A stretch of 64,000 nucleotides of DNA from Halomarina oriensis. GTDB taxonomy: Archaea > Halobacteriota > Halobacteria > Halobacteriales > Haloarculaceae. The stretch's first letter is position 1. The number at the start of each line of letters is the position of its first letter. The stretch is from assembly GCF_009791395.1 (NCBI RefSeq), contig NZ_WSZK01000018.1, forward strand, positions 26,037-90,036, read 5' to 3'. Made by a program: the position numbers and the translations under genes. Shown piece after piece: positions 54,159 through 63,058 of the stretch. The notes under the pieces were generated by a model. It saw nothing but the letters and a program-made list of their open reading frames with translations, was not told the DNA's origin and ran no database searches.

Positions 54159-55340
54159 ATGACACGTGCGGTCTGGCTCAAGGCGGACGACGAGGTCGGG
54201 GACTGGGACGCGCGACGACGCCGCATCACCGCGGGCCTGGAGGCGGGCGTCGACTGGGTGCTGGTCGACCGAGCGGACGTCGAGAAGGTCCGCGAACTGG
54301 GCACGGTGAACGTCGCGGCGTTCGCGGGCGACGACGTCCACGTGATGGAAGCCGAGGCCGAACGGGCCGACGGCGGCGCGGACCCCGACGCCCTCGTCGT
54401 CGGGAAGGGCGCGGAGGGCGACGGCACGGTCGACCTCCCCGGCGACTTCTCGGGGTCGGCCGACCTGACGACGCTCCGCCGTGGACAGGCCGACGCCGCC
54501 TACGTCCGCATCCTCGGCAAGGGGTACGAGGCGTTCGCCGAGGAGGCCGCGACGGCGGCCGACTACACCATCGTCGCCGGCGAGGACTGGAAGATAATCC
54601 CCCTGGAGAACCTCATCGCGCGCATCGGGAGCGAGACGACGCTCGTCGCGGGGGTGACGACCGCCGAGGAGGCCAAGACGGCCTTCGAGACGCTCGAACA
54701 GGGCGCGGACGCCGTCCTCCTCGACACGGACGACCCCGACCAGATTCGAGAGACCGTCGACCTGCGGGACGCGACCGACCGCGAGGACCTCGACCTCTCG
54801 TACGCGACGGTGACGGCCGTCGAGGAGATAGGGAGCGCGGACCGGGTCTGTGTCGACACGGGCAGCCTCTTCGAGCACGACGAGGGGATGCTCGTCGGGT
54901 CGATGAGTCGGGGCCTCTTCTTCGTCCACGCCGAGACCGCGGACTCGCCGTACGTCGAGTCCCGCCCGTTCCGCGTCAACGCGGGGGCCGTCCACGCCTA
55001 CGTCCGCGCACCCGACGGGACGACGAAGTACCTCGCCGAACTGAAGTCGGGCGACGAGGTGCAGGTCGTCGACACCGACGGGAGCACGCGCGAGGCCATC
55101 GTCGGCCGCTCGAAGATAGAGCGCCGCCCGATGTTCCGCGTCGAGGCCGAACTCGACACCGGCGACGGGACGGACGTCGTCGAGACGCTGCTCCAGAACG
55201 CCGAGACCATCAAGGTCGCGACCCGCGAGGGCCGGAAGGCCGTCACCGACCTCCGGGAGGGCGACGAGGTGCTCGTCTACTACGAGACGGGCGGGCGACA
55301 CTTCGGCGAGAGCGTCGAGGAGTCCATCATCGAGCGCTGA
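54159..55340 (+). CDS. 3-dehydroquinate synthase II
   Basis: 393 residues. It converts the ADH synthase product to 3-dehydroquinate by an NAD-dependent oxidative deamination. The archaeal family motifs ARRRRITAGLEAGVDWVLV, AGEDWKIIPLENLIA and SMSRGLFFVHAET are present. It is non-homologous to bacterial AroB. The ATG at 54159 yields the normal family length. Confidence 0.92.
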   Translation: MTRAVWLKADDEVGDWDARRRRITAGLEAGVDWVLVDRADVEKVRELGTVNVAAFAGDDVHVMEAEAERADGGADPDALVVGKGAEGDGTVDLPGDFSGSADLTTLRRGQADAAYVRILGKGYEAFAEEAATAADYTIVAGEDWKIIPLENLIARIGSETTLVAGVTTAEEAKTAFETLEQGADAVLLDTDDPDQIRETVDLRDATDREDLDLSYATVTAVEEIGSADRVCVDTGSLFEHDEGMLVGSMSRGLFFVHAETADSPYVESRPFRVNAGAVHAYVRAPDGTTKYLAELKSGDEVQVVDTDGSTREAIVGRSKIERRPMFRVEAELDTGDGTDVVETLLQNAETIKVATREGRKAVTDLREGDEVLVYYETGGRHFGESVEESIIER

Positions 55341-55423
55341 GCCGTCGGTCCTCCCTCACCACTCGCCGTGTGGAAGGAACACACACCAAAACATTCATTC
55401 TCGTGAACCGATAAACGAACACA

Positions 55424-56113
55424 ATGACCTCCTCTCGGCGGCGCTTCCTGCTCACGAGCGGAACCGTCGCGGCGACCGGACTGGCAGGCTGTCTCGGCGG
55501 TAGCAGCGCGGACCTCCCCGAAGACGTACCGGACACGCCGGTGACGAACGCCCCCGTTCCGTCCTCGACGGACGGCCTCACGTACGCGACGATGGGGAGC
55601 GGCGACGGCCCCACCGTGACCTACTTCGGGAACTGGAAGTGTCCGTTCTGCGCCGAGTTCTCGGCCAGCGCACTCAACGACATCGCCGCGGACTACGTCG
55701 CACCCGGCGACCTGAACCTTCGCTACCGTGCGTGGAACATCTTCCAGAACGACGACCTGCAGGCCGCCCGTGCGGGACTCGCCGTCTGGAACGTCGCTCC
55801 CGACCGCTACTGGACCTTCCACGAGTACGTGATGACGAACCAGCCACCGGAGTCCCAGGAGTGGGCGACGGCCGACTGGCTGACCACCGCCGCGGAGCGG
55901 GTGGGCGTCGAGGACGTCGACACCGTCCGGTCGCGGACGGAGAGCGACCAGTACGACGACGTCTTCCAGCAGACCGCCAGCGACGCACAGAGCGCGGGCT
56001 ACCGGGGGACGCCGACACTGGTCGTCGACGGTCGGAACGTCTCGCCGATGACCGAGTCGGGTGAACTTCCCGACAGCACCCGCAGCGCGCTCGACCAACT
56101 CGCGTCGCAATGA
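55424..56113 (+). CDS. DsbA-like thioredoxin-fold lipoprotein
   Basis: 229 residues. A twin-arginine signal (SSRRRFLLTSG) ends in a lipobox with C23 (LAGC), so it is probably exported folded and lipid-anchored. The thioredoxin-fold active site is C73-P-F-C76 (NWKCPFCAEFS). The cis-Pro is in RGTPTLVV. It should introduce disulfides in surface proteins. Its stop overlaps the next gene by four bases, with DsbB as the natural re-oxidant. Confidence 0.9.
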   Translation: MTSSRRRFLLTSGTVAATGLAGCLGGSSADLPEDVPDTPVTNAPVPSSTDGLTYATMGSGDGPTVTYFGNWKCPFCAEFSASALNDIAADYVAPGDLNLRYRAWNIFQNDDLQAARAGLAVWNVAPDRYWTFHEYVMTNQPPESQEWATADWLTTAAERVGVEDVDTVRSRTESDQYDDVFQQTASDAQSAGYRGTPTLVVDGRNVSPMTESGELPDSTRSALDQLASQ

Positions 56114-56580
56114 GCGCCGGCGCGAGCGGTGGTATCGCCGGTCGACTCTCGGCCCGACTGTGGCTGGCCGCGGGTGCGGCCGTCGCGCTCGTCGCCACCG
56201 TCGGCAGTCTCACGTTCAGCCTCGGCTACGGCTACATCCCGTGTGACCTCTGCTGGTACCAGCGCATCCTGATGTACCCGCTGGTGGTCGTCCTCGGCGT
56301 CGCCGCCTCCGAGGACCGCCCCGGCGTCTACCGGACCGCCCTGCCGCTCGCACTCGGCGGGACGGCCATCGCGGCCTACCACTCCGTCCTCCAGCGAACC
56401 GGCAGCGGCGTCTGTGGGTTCGGCGGCGGCTGTGCGGCCATCCAGTGGCAGGTGCCCGTGGTGGGCCTCTCCATCCCGAACCTCTCGCTGCTGGCGTTCG
56501 TGTTGATTCTCGGAACACTCGTGGCGGCCCTGCGTCAGTCGGCGTCGGCGGGGTCGACGACCTCGCCCGTCTCGGGGTAG
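56110..56580 (+). CDS. dsbB: Disulfide bond formation protein B
   Basis: 156 residues with four membrane helices. The quinone-reducing cysteines C45/C48 (IPCDLCWYQR) and the second pair C102/C108 (GVCGFGGGC) are both present. Re-oxidises the DsbA-like protein encoded just upstream, with which it overlaps by four bases. Its 3' end runs 46 bases into the convergent nth gene. Confidence 0.92.
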   Translation: MSAGASGGIAGRLSARLWLAAGAAVALVATVGSLTFSLGYGYIPCDLCWYQRILMYPLVVVLGVAASEDRPGVYRTALPLALGGTAIAAYHSVLQRTGSGVCGFGGGCAAIQWQVPVVGLSIPNLSLLAFVLILGTLVAALRQSASAGSTTSPVSG

Positions 56581-57356
56581 ACGCCGACCTGCTCGCAGAG
56601 GTCGGCCATCGGGCACGCTTCGGGGTCGTCGAGACACGCCGGCTTCCGGGCCGAACAGTACTCGCGGCCGAACTGGATGCTCGCGGTGTGACCGAACCCG
56701 CACTTCTCGGCAGGAATCTCGGCTTCGAGCACCTGCCGGACCCGCTCGTGGTCGGCGTCCGCGGGCGCGATGCCCATGCGACGGTAGATGCGGTGGACGT
56801 GCGTGTCGACGGGGAAGACGCCGCCCCGACCGCCGGCGAACAGGAGGACGCAGTCGGCGGTCTTGGGGCCGACGCCCTTCATGTCGAGCAGCGCGTCGCG
56901 GACGGCGTCGTACTCCTCCTCGCGGACGAACGCGTCGAACGCGTCCGCGCCGCCGTACTCCTCGACGACGCGGCCGGCGATACGGACGATGGTCTCGGAC
57001 TTCTGGTTGTACAGGCCCGCCGAGGCGATGATCTCGGCGAGCGTCTCCCGGTCGGCCGCGGCCAGCGAGACGGCGAGGTCGCCGTCGCGGTGGGCTTCCC
57101 CGCCCTCACCGTACCGAGCCATCAGGTCGTCGTGGGCCGGTTGGCTCGCCTTGTCGGAGGTGTTCTGTGAGAGGATGGTGCGGACGAGGCACTCGAAGGC
57201 GTCCTGTCCGCCGTACGTCTTCTGCCAGTACAGGTCGCCCAGTCGGTCGACGACGGCCTCCGCGCGGGCGGTGCCGTCGCCGGGGGCGAACTCGTCGACC
57301 CGGCCGCCGCCCGCCTGCCCACCACTGATGTTCTCCACAGGTTCGTCCTCGGCCAT
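56535..57356 (-). CDS. nth: Endonuclease III
   Basis: 273 residues. The helix-hairpin-helix loop and catalytic K165 (KGVGPKTADCV) and D184 (FPVDTHVHR) are intact. The [4Fe-4S] loop ends C-X6-C-X6-C-X5-C (YCSARKPAC, LDDPEAC, PMADLC); the middle spacer is four residues longer than the classic X2. It removes oxidised pyrimidines. An acidic N-terminal tail (about 1-30) is extra. Convergent overlap with dsbB is 46 bases. Confidence 0.93.
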   Translation of the reverse strand: MAEDEPVENISGGQAGGGRVDEFAPGDGTARAEAVVDRLGDLYWQKTYGGQDAFECLVRTILSQNTSDKASQPAHDDLMARYGEGGEAHRDGDLAVSLAAADRETLAEIIASAGLYNQKSETIVRIAGRVVEEYGGADAFDAFVREEEYDAVRDALLDMKGVGPKTADCVLLFAGGRGGVFPVDTHVHRIYRRMGIAPADADHERVRQVLEAEIPAEKCGFGHTASIQFGREYCSARKPACLDDPEACPMADLCEQVGVYPETGEVVDPADAD

Positions 57357-57457
57357 AGCGGTGTGAGGGGCGCGAGGGCGAAAGGCGGTCGCCTCACCGA
57401 ACCGGATTGCCGGAGTCTCGTGTCACGACGACGTGGAGAGACCGGGCGACGGCGACG

Positions 57458-57874
57458 CTACTCGACGCGGAGCGTCGCTGTCAGGTCCGCGCCGTCTTCG
57501 AGCGCCTCGACGAGGTCGCGGTCGAGGTCGGTCGCGGCGGCGTCCGCGTCGACCATGACGGTCCGGTCGTCGACGTAGCCGCTGGTTCGGAACACCATCG
57601 ACCGGTCACCCTCGAACGTGAGGTCGGGGTCGCCACGACCGGTGACGGCGTGGTCGACCCCGTCGACCGCGAGTTCGACCGTGATGCGTGCCGCCTCGTC
57701 CCGGCAGGCCTCGACGAACGCCCCCGGGAGGTCCGCTGGCGTCGTGTCGGCTTCGACACCGACGATGCAGTCGCCTGCGGGTGTGAGCCAGTCGTCGGAC
57801 GTGAGTTCGAAGGTGCTCTCGTGGGCAGCACGCACGTGTTCGTGACCGCGTGCGTGGAAGGTCACCTCTTCCAT
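57458..57874 (-). CDS. DUF371 family protein
   Basis: 138 residues. FHARGHEHVRAAHESTFELT and LTPAGDCIVGVEAD match the DUF371 family, archaeal proteins of unknown function with a small beta-rich fold. It is 101 bases past the nth start and on the same strand. The chosen ATG gives the usual N-terminus. Confidence 0.85.
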   Translation of the reverse strand: MEEVTFHARGHEHVRAAHESTFELTSDDWLTPAGDCIVGVEADTTPADLPGAFVEACRDEAARITVELAVDGVDHAVTGRGDPDLTFEGDRSMVFRTSGYVDDRTVMVDADAAATDLDRDLVEALEDGADLTATLRVE

Positions 57875-58190
57875 ACCCTCCGTTGTACCCCCTGGACACT
57901 TGAGCGGGTCGTTCCGAACGGACCGACGCCCGCGCCGTTTATATCCCCTCGGCGTGGGAGCGAGAACCGTGTCAACGCTTAACGAAGCTACTGAGGGCAG
58001 TTTCCGGGCGTTCCACCCCCCTGGAATTGGAAAAGGTTTAAGTACGAGCTTCCGGTATGTGTACCTACCAGAACGCCTCCGGCGTCCCGGTGGATTGCAC
58101 GGCGAACAGAATGACAGGAGACCCTGCTTATCGGCCGGACAGTACACCCGTGAGCCACCTCGCTGGAGCGGTAATGGATAGTGAATAACC
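57875..58190 (+). promoter_or_regulatory. Promoter and long leader of the coiled-coil gene
   Basis: This 316-bp gap is A/T-rich near 58025-58045. GGTTTAAGTA (58035-58044), preceded by a purine-rich GGAAAA, is the clearest TATA/BRE-like promoter in the window. It lies about 150 bases from the ATG at 58191, so the mRNA would have a leader of roughly 120 nt, unlike the leaderless pattern of the genome. A 43-codon small frame occupies that leader. Confidence 0.55.
58057..58188 (+). CDS. Possible 43-codon upstream small protein
   Basis: From ATG 58057 it reads MCTYQNASGVPVDCTANRM and continues to AGAVMDSE with TAA at 58186-58188, two bases before the coiled-coil start. The third-position GC is only moderate, so coding is uncertain. 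Two Cys are notable. It begins close to where transcription from the TATA box should start. Confidence 0.35.
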   Translation: MCTYQNASGVPVDCTANRMTGDPAYRPDSTPVSHLAGAVMDSE

Positions 58191-59081
58191 ATGGCAGAGA
58201 CTATTGACGAATCCAAGAACGTAGAACTCACAGACGACGACCTCGAATCCAAATCCAAAGGGGGGCTCATCAAGCGCGCCGGGATGCTTCGAGATCGTCG
58301 AAACGAGCTCAACCAGATGGCCTCCGAACGGGCCTCGAAGCGCGACGAGCTCAACGCGAAGACCCGTGAGAAGGTCGACGAAGCACAGCAGCACCGAGAG
58401 AAACGCGACGAGCTCAACGAGCAGGTTCAAGAGCACAAGAAACAGCGCAACGAGCTCAACGCGCAGGCGAACGAACTGTTCTCGGAGGTCGACGACGCGA
58501 AGTCCGACCTCGACCTCGACGACGGCAAGAGCCTCGAACAGCTCAAAGAGGAGATCGAGCAACTGGAGTTCCGCCAGCAGACCGAGGTCCTCTCGACGGA
58601 GGACGAGCGCGAACTCATCGAGAAGATCGAGAACAAGCGCGACCAGTACCAGGAGCGCAAGTCGAAGCTCGACGACACCGACGGCATCGACGAGGTCAAG
58701 GAGGAGGCCCAGGAGGTCCGCGCCGAAGCCTCGAAACACCACCAGAAGGTGACGGAGCTCGCCGACGAGGCCCAGGAGCACCACAACCAGATGATCGAGG
58801 CCTACCGCGAGGCCGACGACATCCGTGACGACGCCGACGAGTGGCACGAGAAGTTCGTCGACGCCCAGGAGGCGGCCGACCGCCACCACGAGGACTTCGT
58901 CCGCGTCCAGAAGCGCCTGCGCGAGATGGACAAGGAAGAGGAGAAAGAGCGCAAGGACGAGCGCGCCGCCAAGCGCGAGGAGGCCAAAGAGGAGGCCGAG
59001 GAGATCTACCAGAAGTTCAAGGAAGGCGAAACCCTCGACACCGAGGACCTGATGAAGCTCCAGAAGTCGGGGCTGCTCTGA
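58191..59081 (+). CDS. Long coiled-coil protein of the haloarchaeal DUF7121-like type
   Basis: 296 residues, nearly all heptad-repeat helix from about 25 to 280, rich in Glu, Lys, Arg, Gln and Asp, with many RDELN/KRDELN-type repeats. It ends with LMKLQKSGLL. No catalytic domain is visible. Such proteins are widespread and abundant in archaea; a link to RNA or nucleoid organisation has been proposed for related ones but the role is not settled. The gene has a strong promoter and long leader, suggesting high expression. Confidence 0.75.
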   Translation: MAETIDESKNVELTDDDLESKSKGGLIKRAGMLRDRRNELNQMASERASKRDELNAKTREKVDEAQQHREKRDELNEQVQEHKKQRNELNAQANELFSEVDDAKSDLDLDDGKSLEQLKEEIEQLEFRQQTEVLSTEDERELIEKIENKRDQYQERKSKLDDTDGIDEVKEEAQEVRAEASKHHQKVTELADEAQEHHNQMIEAYREADDIRDDADEWHEKFVDAQEAADRHHEDFVRVQKRLREMDKEEEKERKDERAAKREEAKEEAEEIYQKFKEGETLDTEDLMKLQKSGLL

Positions 59082-59246
59082 GCACCTAGCAGGGTCGCTC
59101 ACCCGGTTCTACGTTCTGCAGTTTCCGTATCGACCCGACGACCAGTACGACACGCCGTCTGATTCTCACGACGCCCACCACTCACCGCGAGCGAGCGCCA
59201 TCGTCAGCGACGGACGGCGGCGAGAGAGCGGCCGGCGAACCGACGT

Positions 59247-60515
59247 TCAGTGCTCGGCGGCCAGTCGGAGGATGGACTCCGAGAGCACCGAGACGCCGAT
59301 GGGCAGGGAGTCCTCGTCGACGTCGAACGTCGCGGTGTGGTGGCCGCCGGGGTGGTCGGTGCCGATGCCGACGTAGCAGGCCTTCCCGCCGTTGTCCTGG
59401 ACGCGCTGCATGAGGTAGGTCGCGTCCTCGCTCCCGCCGAGCGCGTCGGTCCGGAGCACCGAGTCGACGCCCTCGACGCCGCCGGCGACGGACTCGACCA
59501 CGTCGATTATCTCGTCGTCGCTGACCGCGCTCGGTGCGCCGCCGACGGTGTCGACGTCCACCTCGCAGGCGTGCATCGTCGCGGCCGACTCGATGACCCG
59601 CTCGGCCCGGTCGCGCATGTACTCCATCAGTTCGGTCGTCTCGCCGCGCACCTCGCCTTCGACGGACGCCTCCTCGGGGATGATGTTGGTCGCCGAGCCA
59701 CCGCGAACGACGCCCGCGTTGACCGTCGTGCGGCCGTCCTGGTGGCGCGGGATGGCGTAGAGGTTGGTGACGGCAGCGGCGAGCGCCTGGTTGGCGTTGC
59801 GGCCGTCGCCGGGGTTCGCGCCGGCGTGGGCGGGTTCGCCCGTGAACGTCGCCGCGAAGTGGTGGACGGCGAGGAAGCCGTCGATGCCCGCGACCACCTC
59901 GCCGGTGGGGTGGTCGAGCCCGACGTGGGCCGCCAGCAGGTAGTCACAGTCGTCGAGCAGGCCCGACTCCGCGACGGGCTTGCCGCCGCCGACGACCTCC
60001 TCCGCTGGCTGGAAGACGACCTTCAGCGTGCCCTCGAACTCGCTCTCCTTGATGGCCTCGATGGTCCCCAGGCCGAACGTGATGTGGGCGTCGTGCCCAC
60101 AGGCGTGCATCGCGTCGGTCTCCGCCCGGAATCCCTCACTGGCGGGGGCGTGGTCGCTCTCCTCGGATTCGGCGCGAGGGAGGCCGTCGATGTCGACGCG
60201 GAGGCCGACGGTGGGGCCCTCACCCATGTGCAAGACGGCGAGCGCGCCGGTGAAGCCCCCCTCCAGTCGGTCGAGGGTGTCCTCGTCGACGCCCTCCCGT
60301 CTGGCGGCGTCGAACCAGCGGTGCATCTCGCTCTCCTCGGGCAGACCCATCCGGTCGCCCGCCAGCAGGTCGGCACCGACGTAGAGGTCGTCGACGCCGA
60401 TACGGTGGAGTTCCTCGACGATGCGGGCGGTCGTCCGGAACTCCCGCCAGGCGGGTTCCGGAAAGCGGTGGAACTCACGGCGAAGCGACACGAGTCGGTC
60501 ACGGTCGACACTCAT
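59247..60515 (-). CDS. M20D amidohydrolase (N-acyl amino acid hydrolase type)
   Basis: 422 residues. The metal-binding region is DAMHACGHDAHITFGLG (C, H, D, H ligands) and the FQPAEEVVGG catalytic Glu pair follows. A dimerisation lid (about 205-320) separates the two halves. Related to IAA-amino acid and N-acetyl-amino-acid hydrolases; substrate unknown. It is divergent from the coiled-coil region and separate from neighbours. Confidence 0.88.
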   Translation of the reverse strand: MSVDRDRLVSLRREFHRFPEPAWREFRTTARIVEELHRIGVDDLYVGADLLAGDRMGLPEESEMHRWFDAARREGVDEDTLDRLEGGFTGALAVLHMGEGPTVGLRVDIDGLPRAESEESDHAPASEGFRAETDAMHACGHDAHITFGLGTIEAIKESEFEGTLKVVFQPAEEVVGGGKPVAESGLLDDCDYLLAAHVGLDHPTGEVVAGIDGFLAVHHFAATFTGEPAHAGANPGDGRNANQALAAAVTNLYAIPRHQDGRTTVNAGVVRGGSATNIIPEEASVEGEVRGETTELMEYMRDRAERVIESAATMHACEVDVDTVGGAPSAVSDDEIIDVVESVAGGVEGVDSVLRTDALGGSEDATYLMQRVQDNGGKACYVGIGTDHPGGHHTATFDVDEDSLPIGVSVLSESILRLAAEH

Positions 60516-60654
60516 GGGGAGCAGGTCACACGCAGAGGGCTTAGTTCACGCGGCGACCGTGGCCCCTCCAGTCGTCGGGGCCGCGGCCGCGTCGGCGAAT
60601 CGTCGCCGACCGGAGGCAGTCGTCACGTTCGCTGTCGTTCGACGGGCGATGCGG

Positions 60655-60984
60655 TCAGGCTCGGCCAGCGCCGGTGACCTGCTCGACGTCGACTTCGATG
60701 TGGACGCCGTCGGGGAACTCTCGGCCGGCGGCCGAGCGGGCGAACTCGTCGTGGCCGACGATACGCATCGTCCGGGTGTAGACCGAGAACGACCAGTCGG
60801 TGAAGCGGTTCCCCTCCGGGCCGAGCCGTTTGGACTGTGGGGCGACGAAGCGCTCCGGTGGCGGTGTCTGGGGGCCTTTGATCTGGACTCCTTTGCGCTC
60901 GGCCGCCGTCTTGATGTCGGAGACGACGTCCTCCAGCGCCGGTCGGTCCCCACTGGAGAGGGTGAGCGTCGTGACGAATGGCAT
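60655..60984 (-). CDS. uS10/mL48-family small ribosomal-like protein
   Basis: 109 residues. FVTTLTLSSGDRPALEDVVSD and the PERFVAPQSKRLGPEG region match ribosomal protein S10, including the beta-loop. The main ribosomal S10 in archaea lies in the EF-1 alpha operon, so this is probably a paralogue acting in translation under particular conditions. Role not proved. The upstream ATG gives a family-like length. Confidence 0.8.
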   Translation of the reverse strand: MPFVTTLTLSSGDRPALEDVVSDIKTAAERKGVQIKGPQTPPPERFVAPQSKRLGPEGNRFTDWSFSVYTRTMRIVGHDEFARSAAGREFPDGVHIEVDVEQVTGAGRA

Positions 60985-61139
60985 ACCCTACGGTCAGTGC
61001 CGACGACAAAAAGCACACTCATCCGAGCGCGACGTGTCGCTCGAACCCACGGACCGGTGTCTCCGAAGGCTACGCCGACGTCGACGCCTCGCGTCCCGAT
61101 GGCGATATTCTCTTATGTGGTCACTCAGTAACCAGAGTC

Positions 61140-61577
61140 ATGATAGAGGCCACGAGCGCGGGAGCAATCCTGTTCCGCGATACACGTGGCCGTCGCGAGT
61201 ACCTCCTACTCAAGTCCCGGACGGGGGACTGGGAGTTCCCGAAGGGCGGTGTCGAAGGGAAGGAGGAGTTACAGCAGACGGCGATACGTGAGGTCGCGGA
61301 GGAAGCGGGTATCGAGGAGTTACAACTGATCGACGGGTTCCGCGAGGATTACGACTACATCTTCGAGGCGAACGGCAACACCATCCACAAGACCGTCCAC
61401 CTGTTCATCGCCAGGTCCTTCGAGGCGAGCGCCGAACTGTCGCGCGAACACCGGGACCTGCAGTGGCGTGACTACGAACAGGCCGTCAACACCATCACAC
61501 AGGACGGTCCCCGCGAGATACTCGAACGGGCCGACGAGTTCCTGGAGAACGGCGGCCTCGAGAACCACGGCGGCTGA
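61140..61577 (+). CDS. NUDIX hydrolase
   Basis: 145 residues. The Nudix box G-X5-E-X7-REVAEEAGI is at about 36-58 (GGVEGKEELQQTAIREV). It is of the bis(5'-nucleosyl)-tetraphosphatase-like archaeal type by its FPKGGVEG motif. The substrate is unknown. A TATA-like TCTTATG (61111-61117) lies 23-29 bases before the ATG, consistent with a leaderless mRNA. One base overlaps the next gene. Confidence 0.9.
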   Translation: MIEATSAGAILFRDTRGRREYLLLKSRTGDWEFPKGGVEGKEELQQTAIREVAEEAGIEELQLIDGFREDYDYIFEANGNTIHKTVHLFIARSFEASAELSREHRDLQWRDYEQAVNTITQDGPREILERADEFLENGGLENHGG

Positions 61578-62677
61578 TGGCGTCACCGGAGTTCACCTTC
61601 GAACTCCGCGTCTGTCAGTGGACCGAACGCGAGTGGACGCCGGGGACCGGCCGGGACGGCAGCGACAGCGCCGTCCTCGTCGCTCGCCAACTCGGCATCC
61701 GAGAACGGCGCTGGGACACGCTCGTCGTCGAGTGCGACCCCGAGGGACTCGCCGCGAGGGCCGTCTTCGGCACCGACCGTCTCGACTCGGACCTCCTGCA
61801 CGTCGTCCGCAACGCGCCGAAGGAGTGGGCGTACTACCGCGAGGCGCTCCCCGACCCCGGCTACCCGTGGCGCTACGTCCGGGAGGCCATCCACACGGCG
61901 GACGACCGCGGTATCGTCGAGACGCGCCGTGCGGGCAACCGCATCGAGATTCGGCGGAACTGGCACTACCCCGACTGGGTGCGGCGAATCGTCGCCATCG
62001 AGAACAAACCGGACCTCGACGCCAGCGCGGCCCGTGCGCTCGGTGACCAACTGGAACGGGACGTGGCGCTCGCACTCGCCGACGAGGTGTGGGTGGCGAC
62101 GGCCGCGACGGGCGACAGCGCCGAGCGAAGCTCGGCTGGCAGCCGGCACTCGTCGTGTTCCGGCGAGCGGGTCGAACCGGCGCTGTTCGAGCGGCTGCCG
62201 GTCGAGGTGGGTATCCTGACGGTCACTCCCGGCGGGAACGGCGAACGGACCCGCGTCGACACGGCGTGGGAGCCGAGTTCGCTGGCCGTCGACGACCCCG
62301 GCACGCGCATCGTCGACCGGCCCGACGGTGGGCCGAACGACGAGTCCGCCGCGCGCTTCGAGTACGCCGACCCCGAGTGGAAGCGAGCCAAGCGTCTCGA
62401 AATCGCCGAACGCGCCTACGAACGCGGCTGGCGGTCGTACGTCGACACGATGCGGACCGACTGTCGACAGTTCGAGTTGCGCGACGACGGCGACACGCTC
62501 CCGTGGTGTGCAGCGAAGGGACACAGCCCCACGGGCCGGGAGTGTTCGGGGTCCTGTCCGGAGTTCACCCCCGAACCGCCGCAGTGGCGGACGCGCGGGT
62601 GGCCCATCGAGGGCGGACCGGGGAAGGGCCTGAAGCGACTGCTGGAGCGCCAGCGCCAGCGCCAGCGCGACCCCTGA
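61577..62677 (+). CDS. DUF5787 family protein with an inserted repeat
   Basis: 366 residues. The core LVARQLGIRERRWDTLVVE, NRIEIRRNWHYPDWV and VAIENKPDLDASAARALGDQ (an endonuclease-like acidic/Lys signature) match DUF5787, a haloarchaeal family possibly related to nucleases; function unproved. Near residues 180-196 an extra SAERSSAGSRHSSCSGE lies between ATGD and RVEPALFERLP. That segment is encoded by a palindromic element. It ends in a QRQRQR tail from a CGCCAG repeat. Confidence 0.8.
   Translation: MASPEFTFELRVCQWTEREWTPGTGRDGSDSAVLVARQLGIRERRWDTLVVECDPEGLAARAVFGTDRLDSDLLHVVRNAPKEWAYYREALPDPGYPWRYVREAIHTADDRGIVETRRAGNRIEIRRNWHYPDWVRRIVAIENKPDLDASAARALGDQLERDVALALADEVWVATAATGDSAERSSAGSRHSSCSGERVEPALFERLPVEVGILTVTPGGNGERTRVDTAWEPSSLAVDDPGTRIVDRPDGGPNDESAARFEYADPEWKRAKRLEIAERAYERGWRSYVDTMRTDCRQFELRDDGDTLPWCAAKGHSPTGRECSGSCPEFTPEPPQWRTRGWPIEGGPGKGLKRLLERQRQRQRDP
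62114..62165 (+). repeat. Double-palindrome element inside the DUF5787 gene
   Basis: Hairpin one has arms GCCGAGC and GCTCGGC around loop GAA (62120-62136). The linker TGGCAG (62137-62142) follows. Hairpin two is partly paired, CCGG with CCGG and CAC with GTG (62143-62163). About 51 bp, in frame. GGCGA appears at both ends, as a target duplication would. Confidence 0.75.
62648..62665. repeat. CGCCAG hexanucleotide repeat, three copies
   Basis: Three copies of CGCCAG at the 3' end of the DUF5787 gene encode a Gln-Arg tail. The unit is two codons, so length change would not affect the frame. Confidence 0.8.
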
Positions 62678-62791
62678 CCGTAGCATCGGGGAGACGTCGC
62701 CGGCAGGTACAACTCTCCGGGGTGAACGAGCGCGTATGGAACCCGCCGAGACGTTGACGACGACAGGGACCTGCCGCCGGTCTCCCACGCG

Positions 62792-63001
62792 GTGGGTACG
62801 ATACTCGTCGGACTCTTCCCGACCGCCTCCGCACTGTACGGGCGTCTCACGGGCAAGCCCGTCCCGCGGTGGGTGGTTCTCGTGGCACCCGTCTCGCTGT
62901 CCGACAGTTTCGTGGGCGACCTCTCGCTCCGGCTTCGCTTCGACGAGGGGACTCGGCAACGAGTCAGAGAGCGGATGGAGAGCGCGGAGGGGACTCACTG
63001 A
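62792..63001 (+). CDS. Small hypothetical protein with a possible frameshift
   Basis: 69 residues from a GTG at 62792; a hydrophobic helix (ILVGLFPTASALY, then VPRWVVLVAPVSLSD) suggests a membrane or hydrophobic core. Upstream, an ATG at 62736 in another frame begins MEPAETL, and the reading frame of the later part continues upstream as DDDRDLPPVSHAVG. The two could be joined by one base change near 62750-62758. Either a GTG start or a frameshifted gene is possible. Confidence 0.4.
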   Translation: MGTILVGLFPTASALYGRLTGKPVPRWVVLVAPVSLSDSFVGDLSLRLRFDEGTRQRVRERMESAEGTH

Positions 63002-63005
63002 CCCC

Positions 63006-63042
63006 GCGATAGACTCGGACCGGAAGGGCGATAGACTCGGAC
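63006..63042. repeat. Direct repeat GCGATAGACTCGGAC
   Basis: Two exact 15-bp copies at 63006-63020 and 63028-63042, seven bases apart, sit between convergent genes. No function is evident. Confidence 0.7.
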
Positions 63043-63058
63043 GGGAACGCGCCGTCGC

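Noticed and set aside
56545..56580. The ASAGS peptide at the end of DsbB
   Set aside because: The peptide resembles the element-encoded ones, but the DNA has no hairpins and also encodes the end of nth on the other strand.
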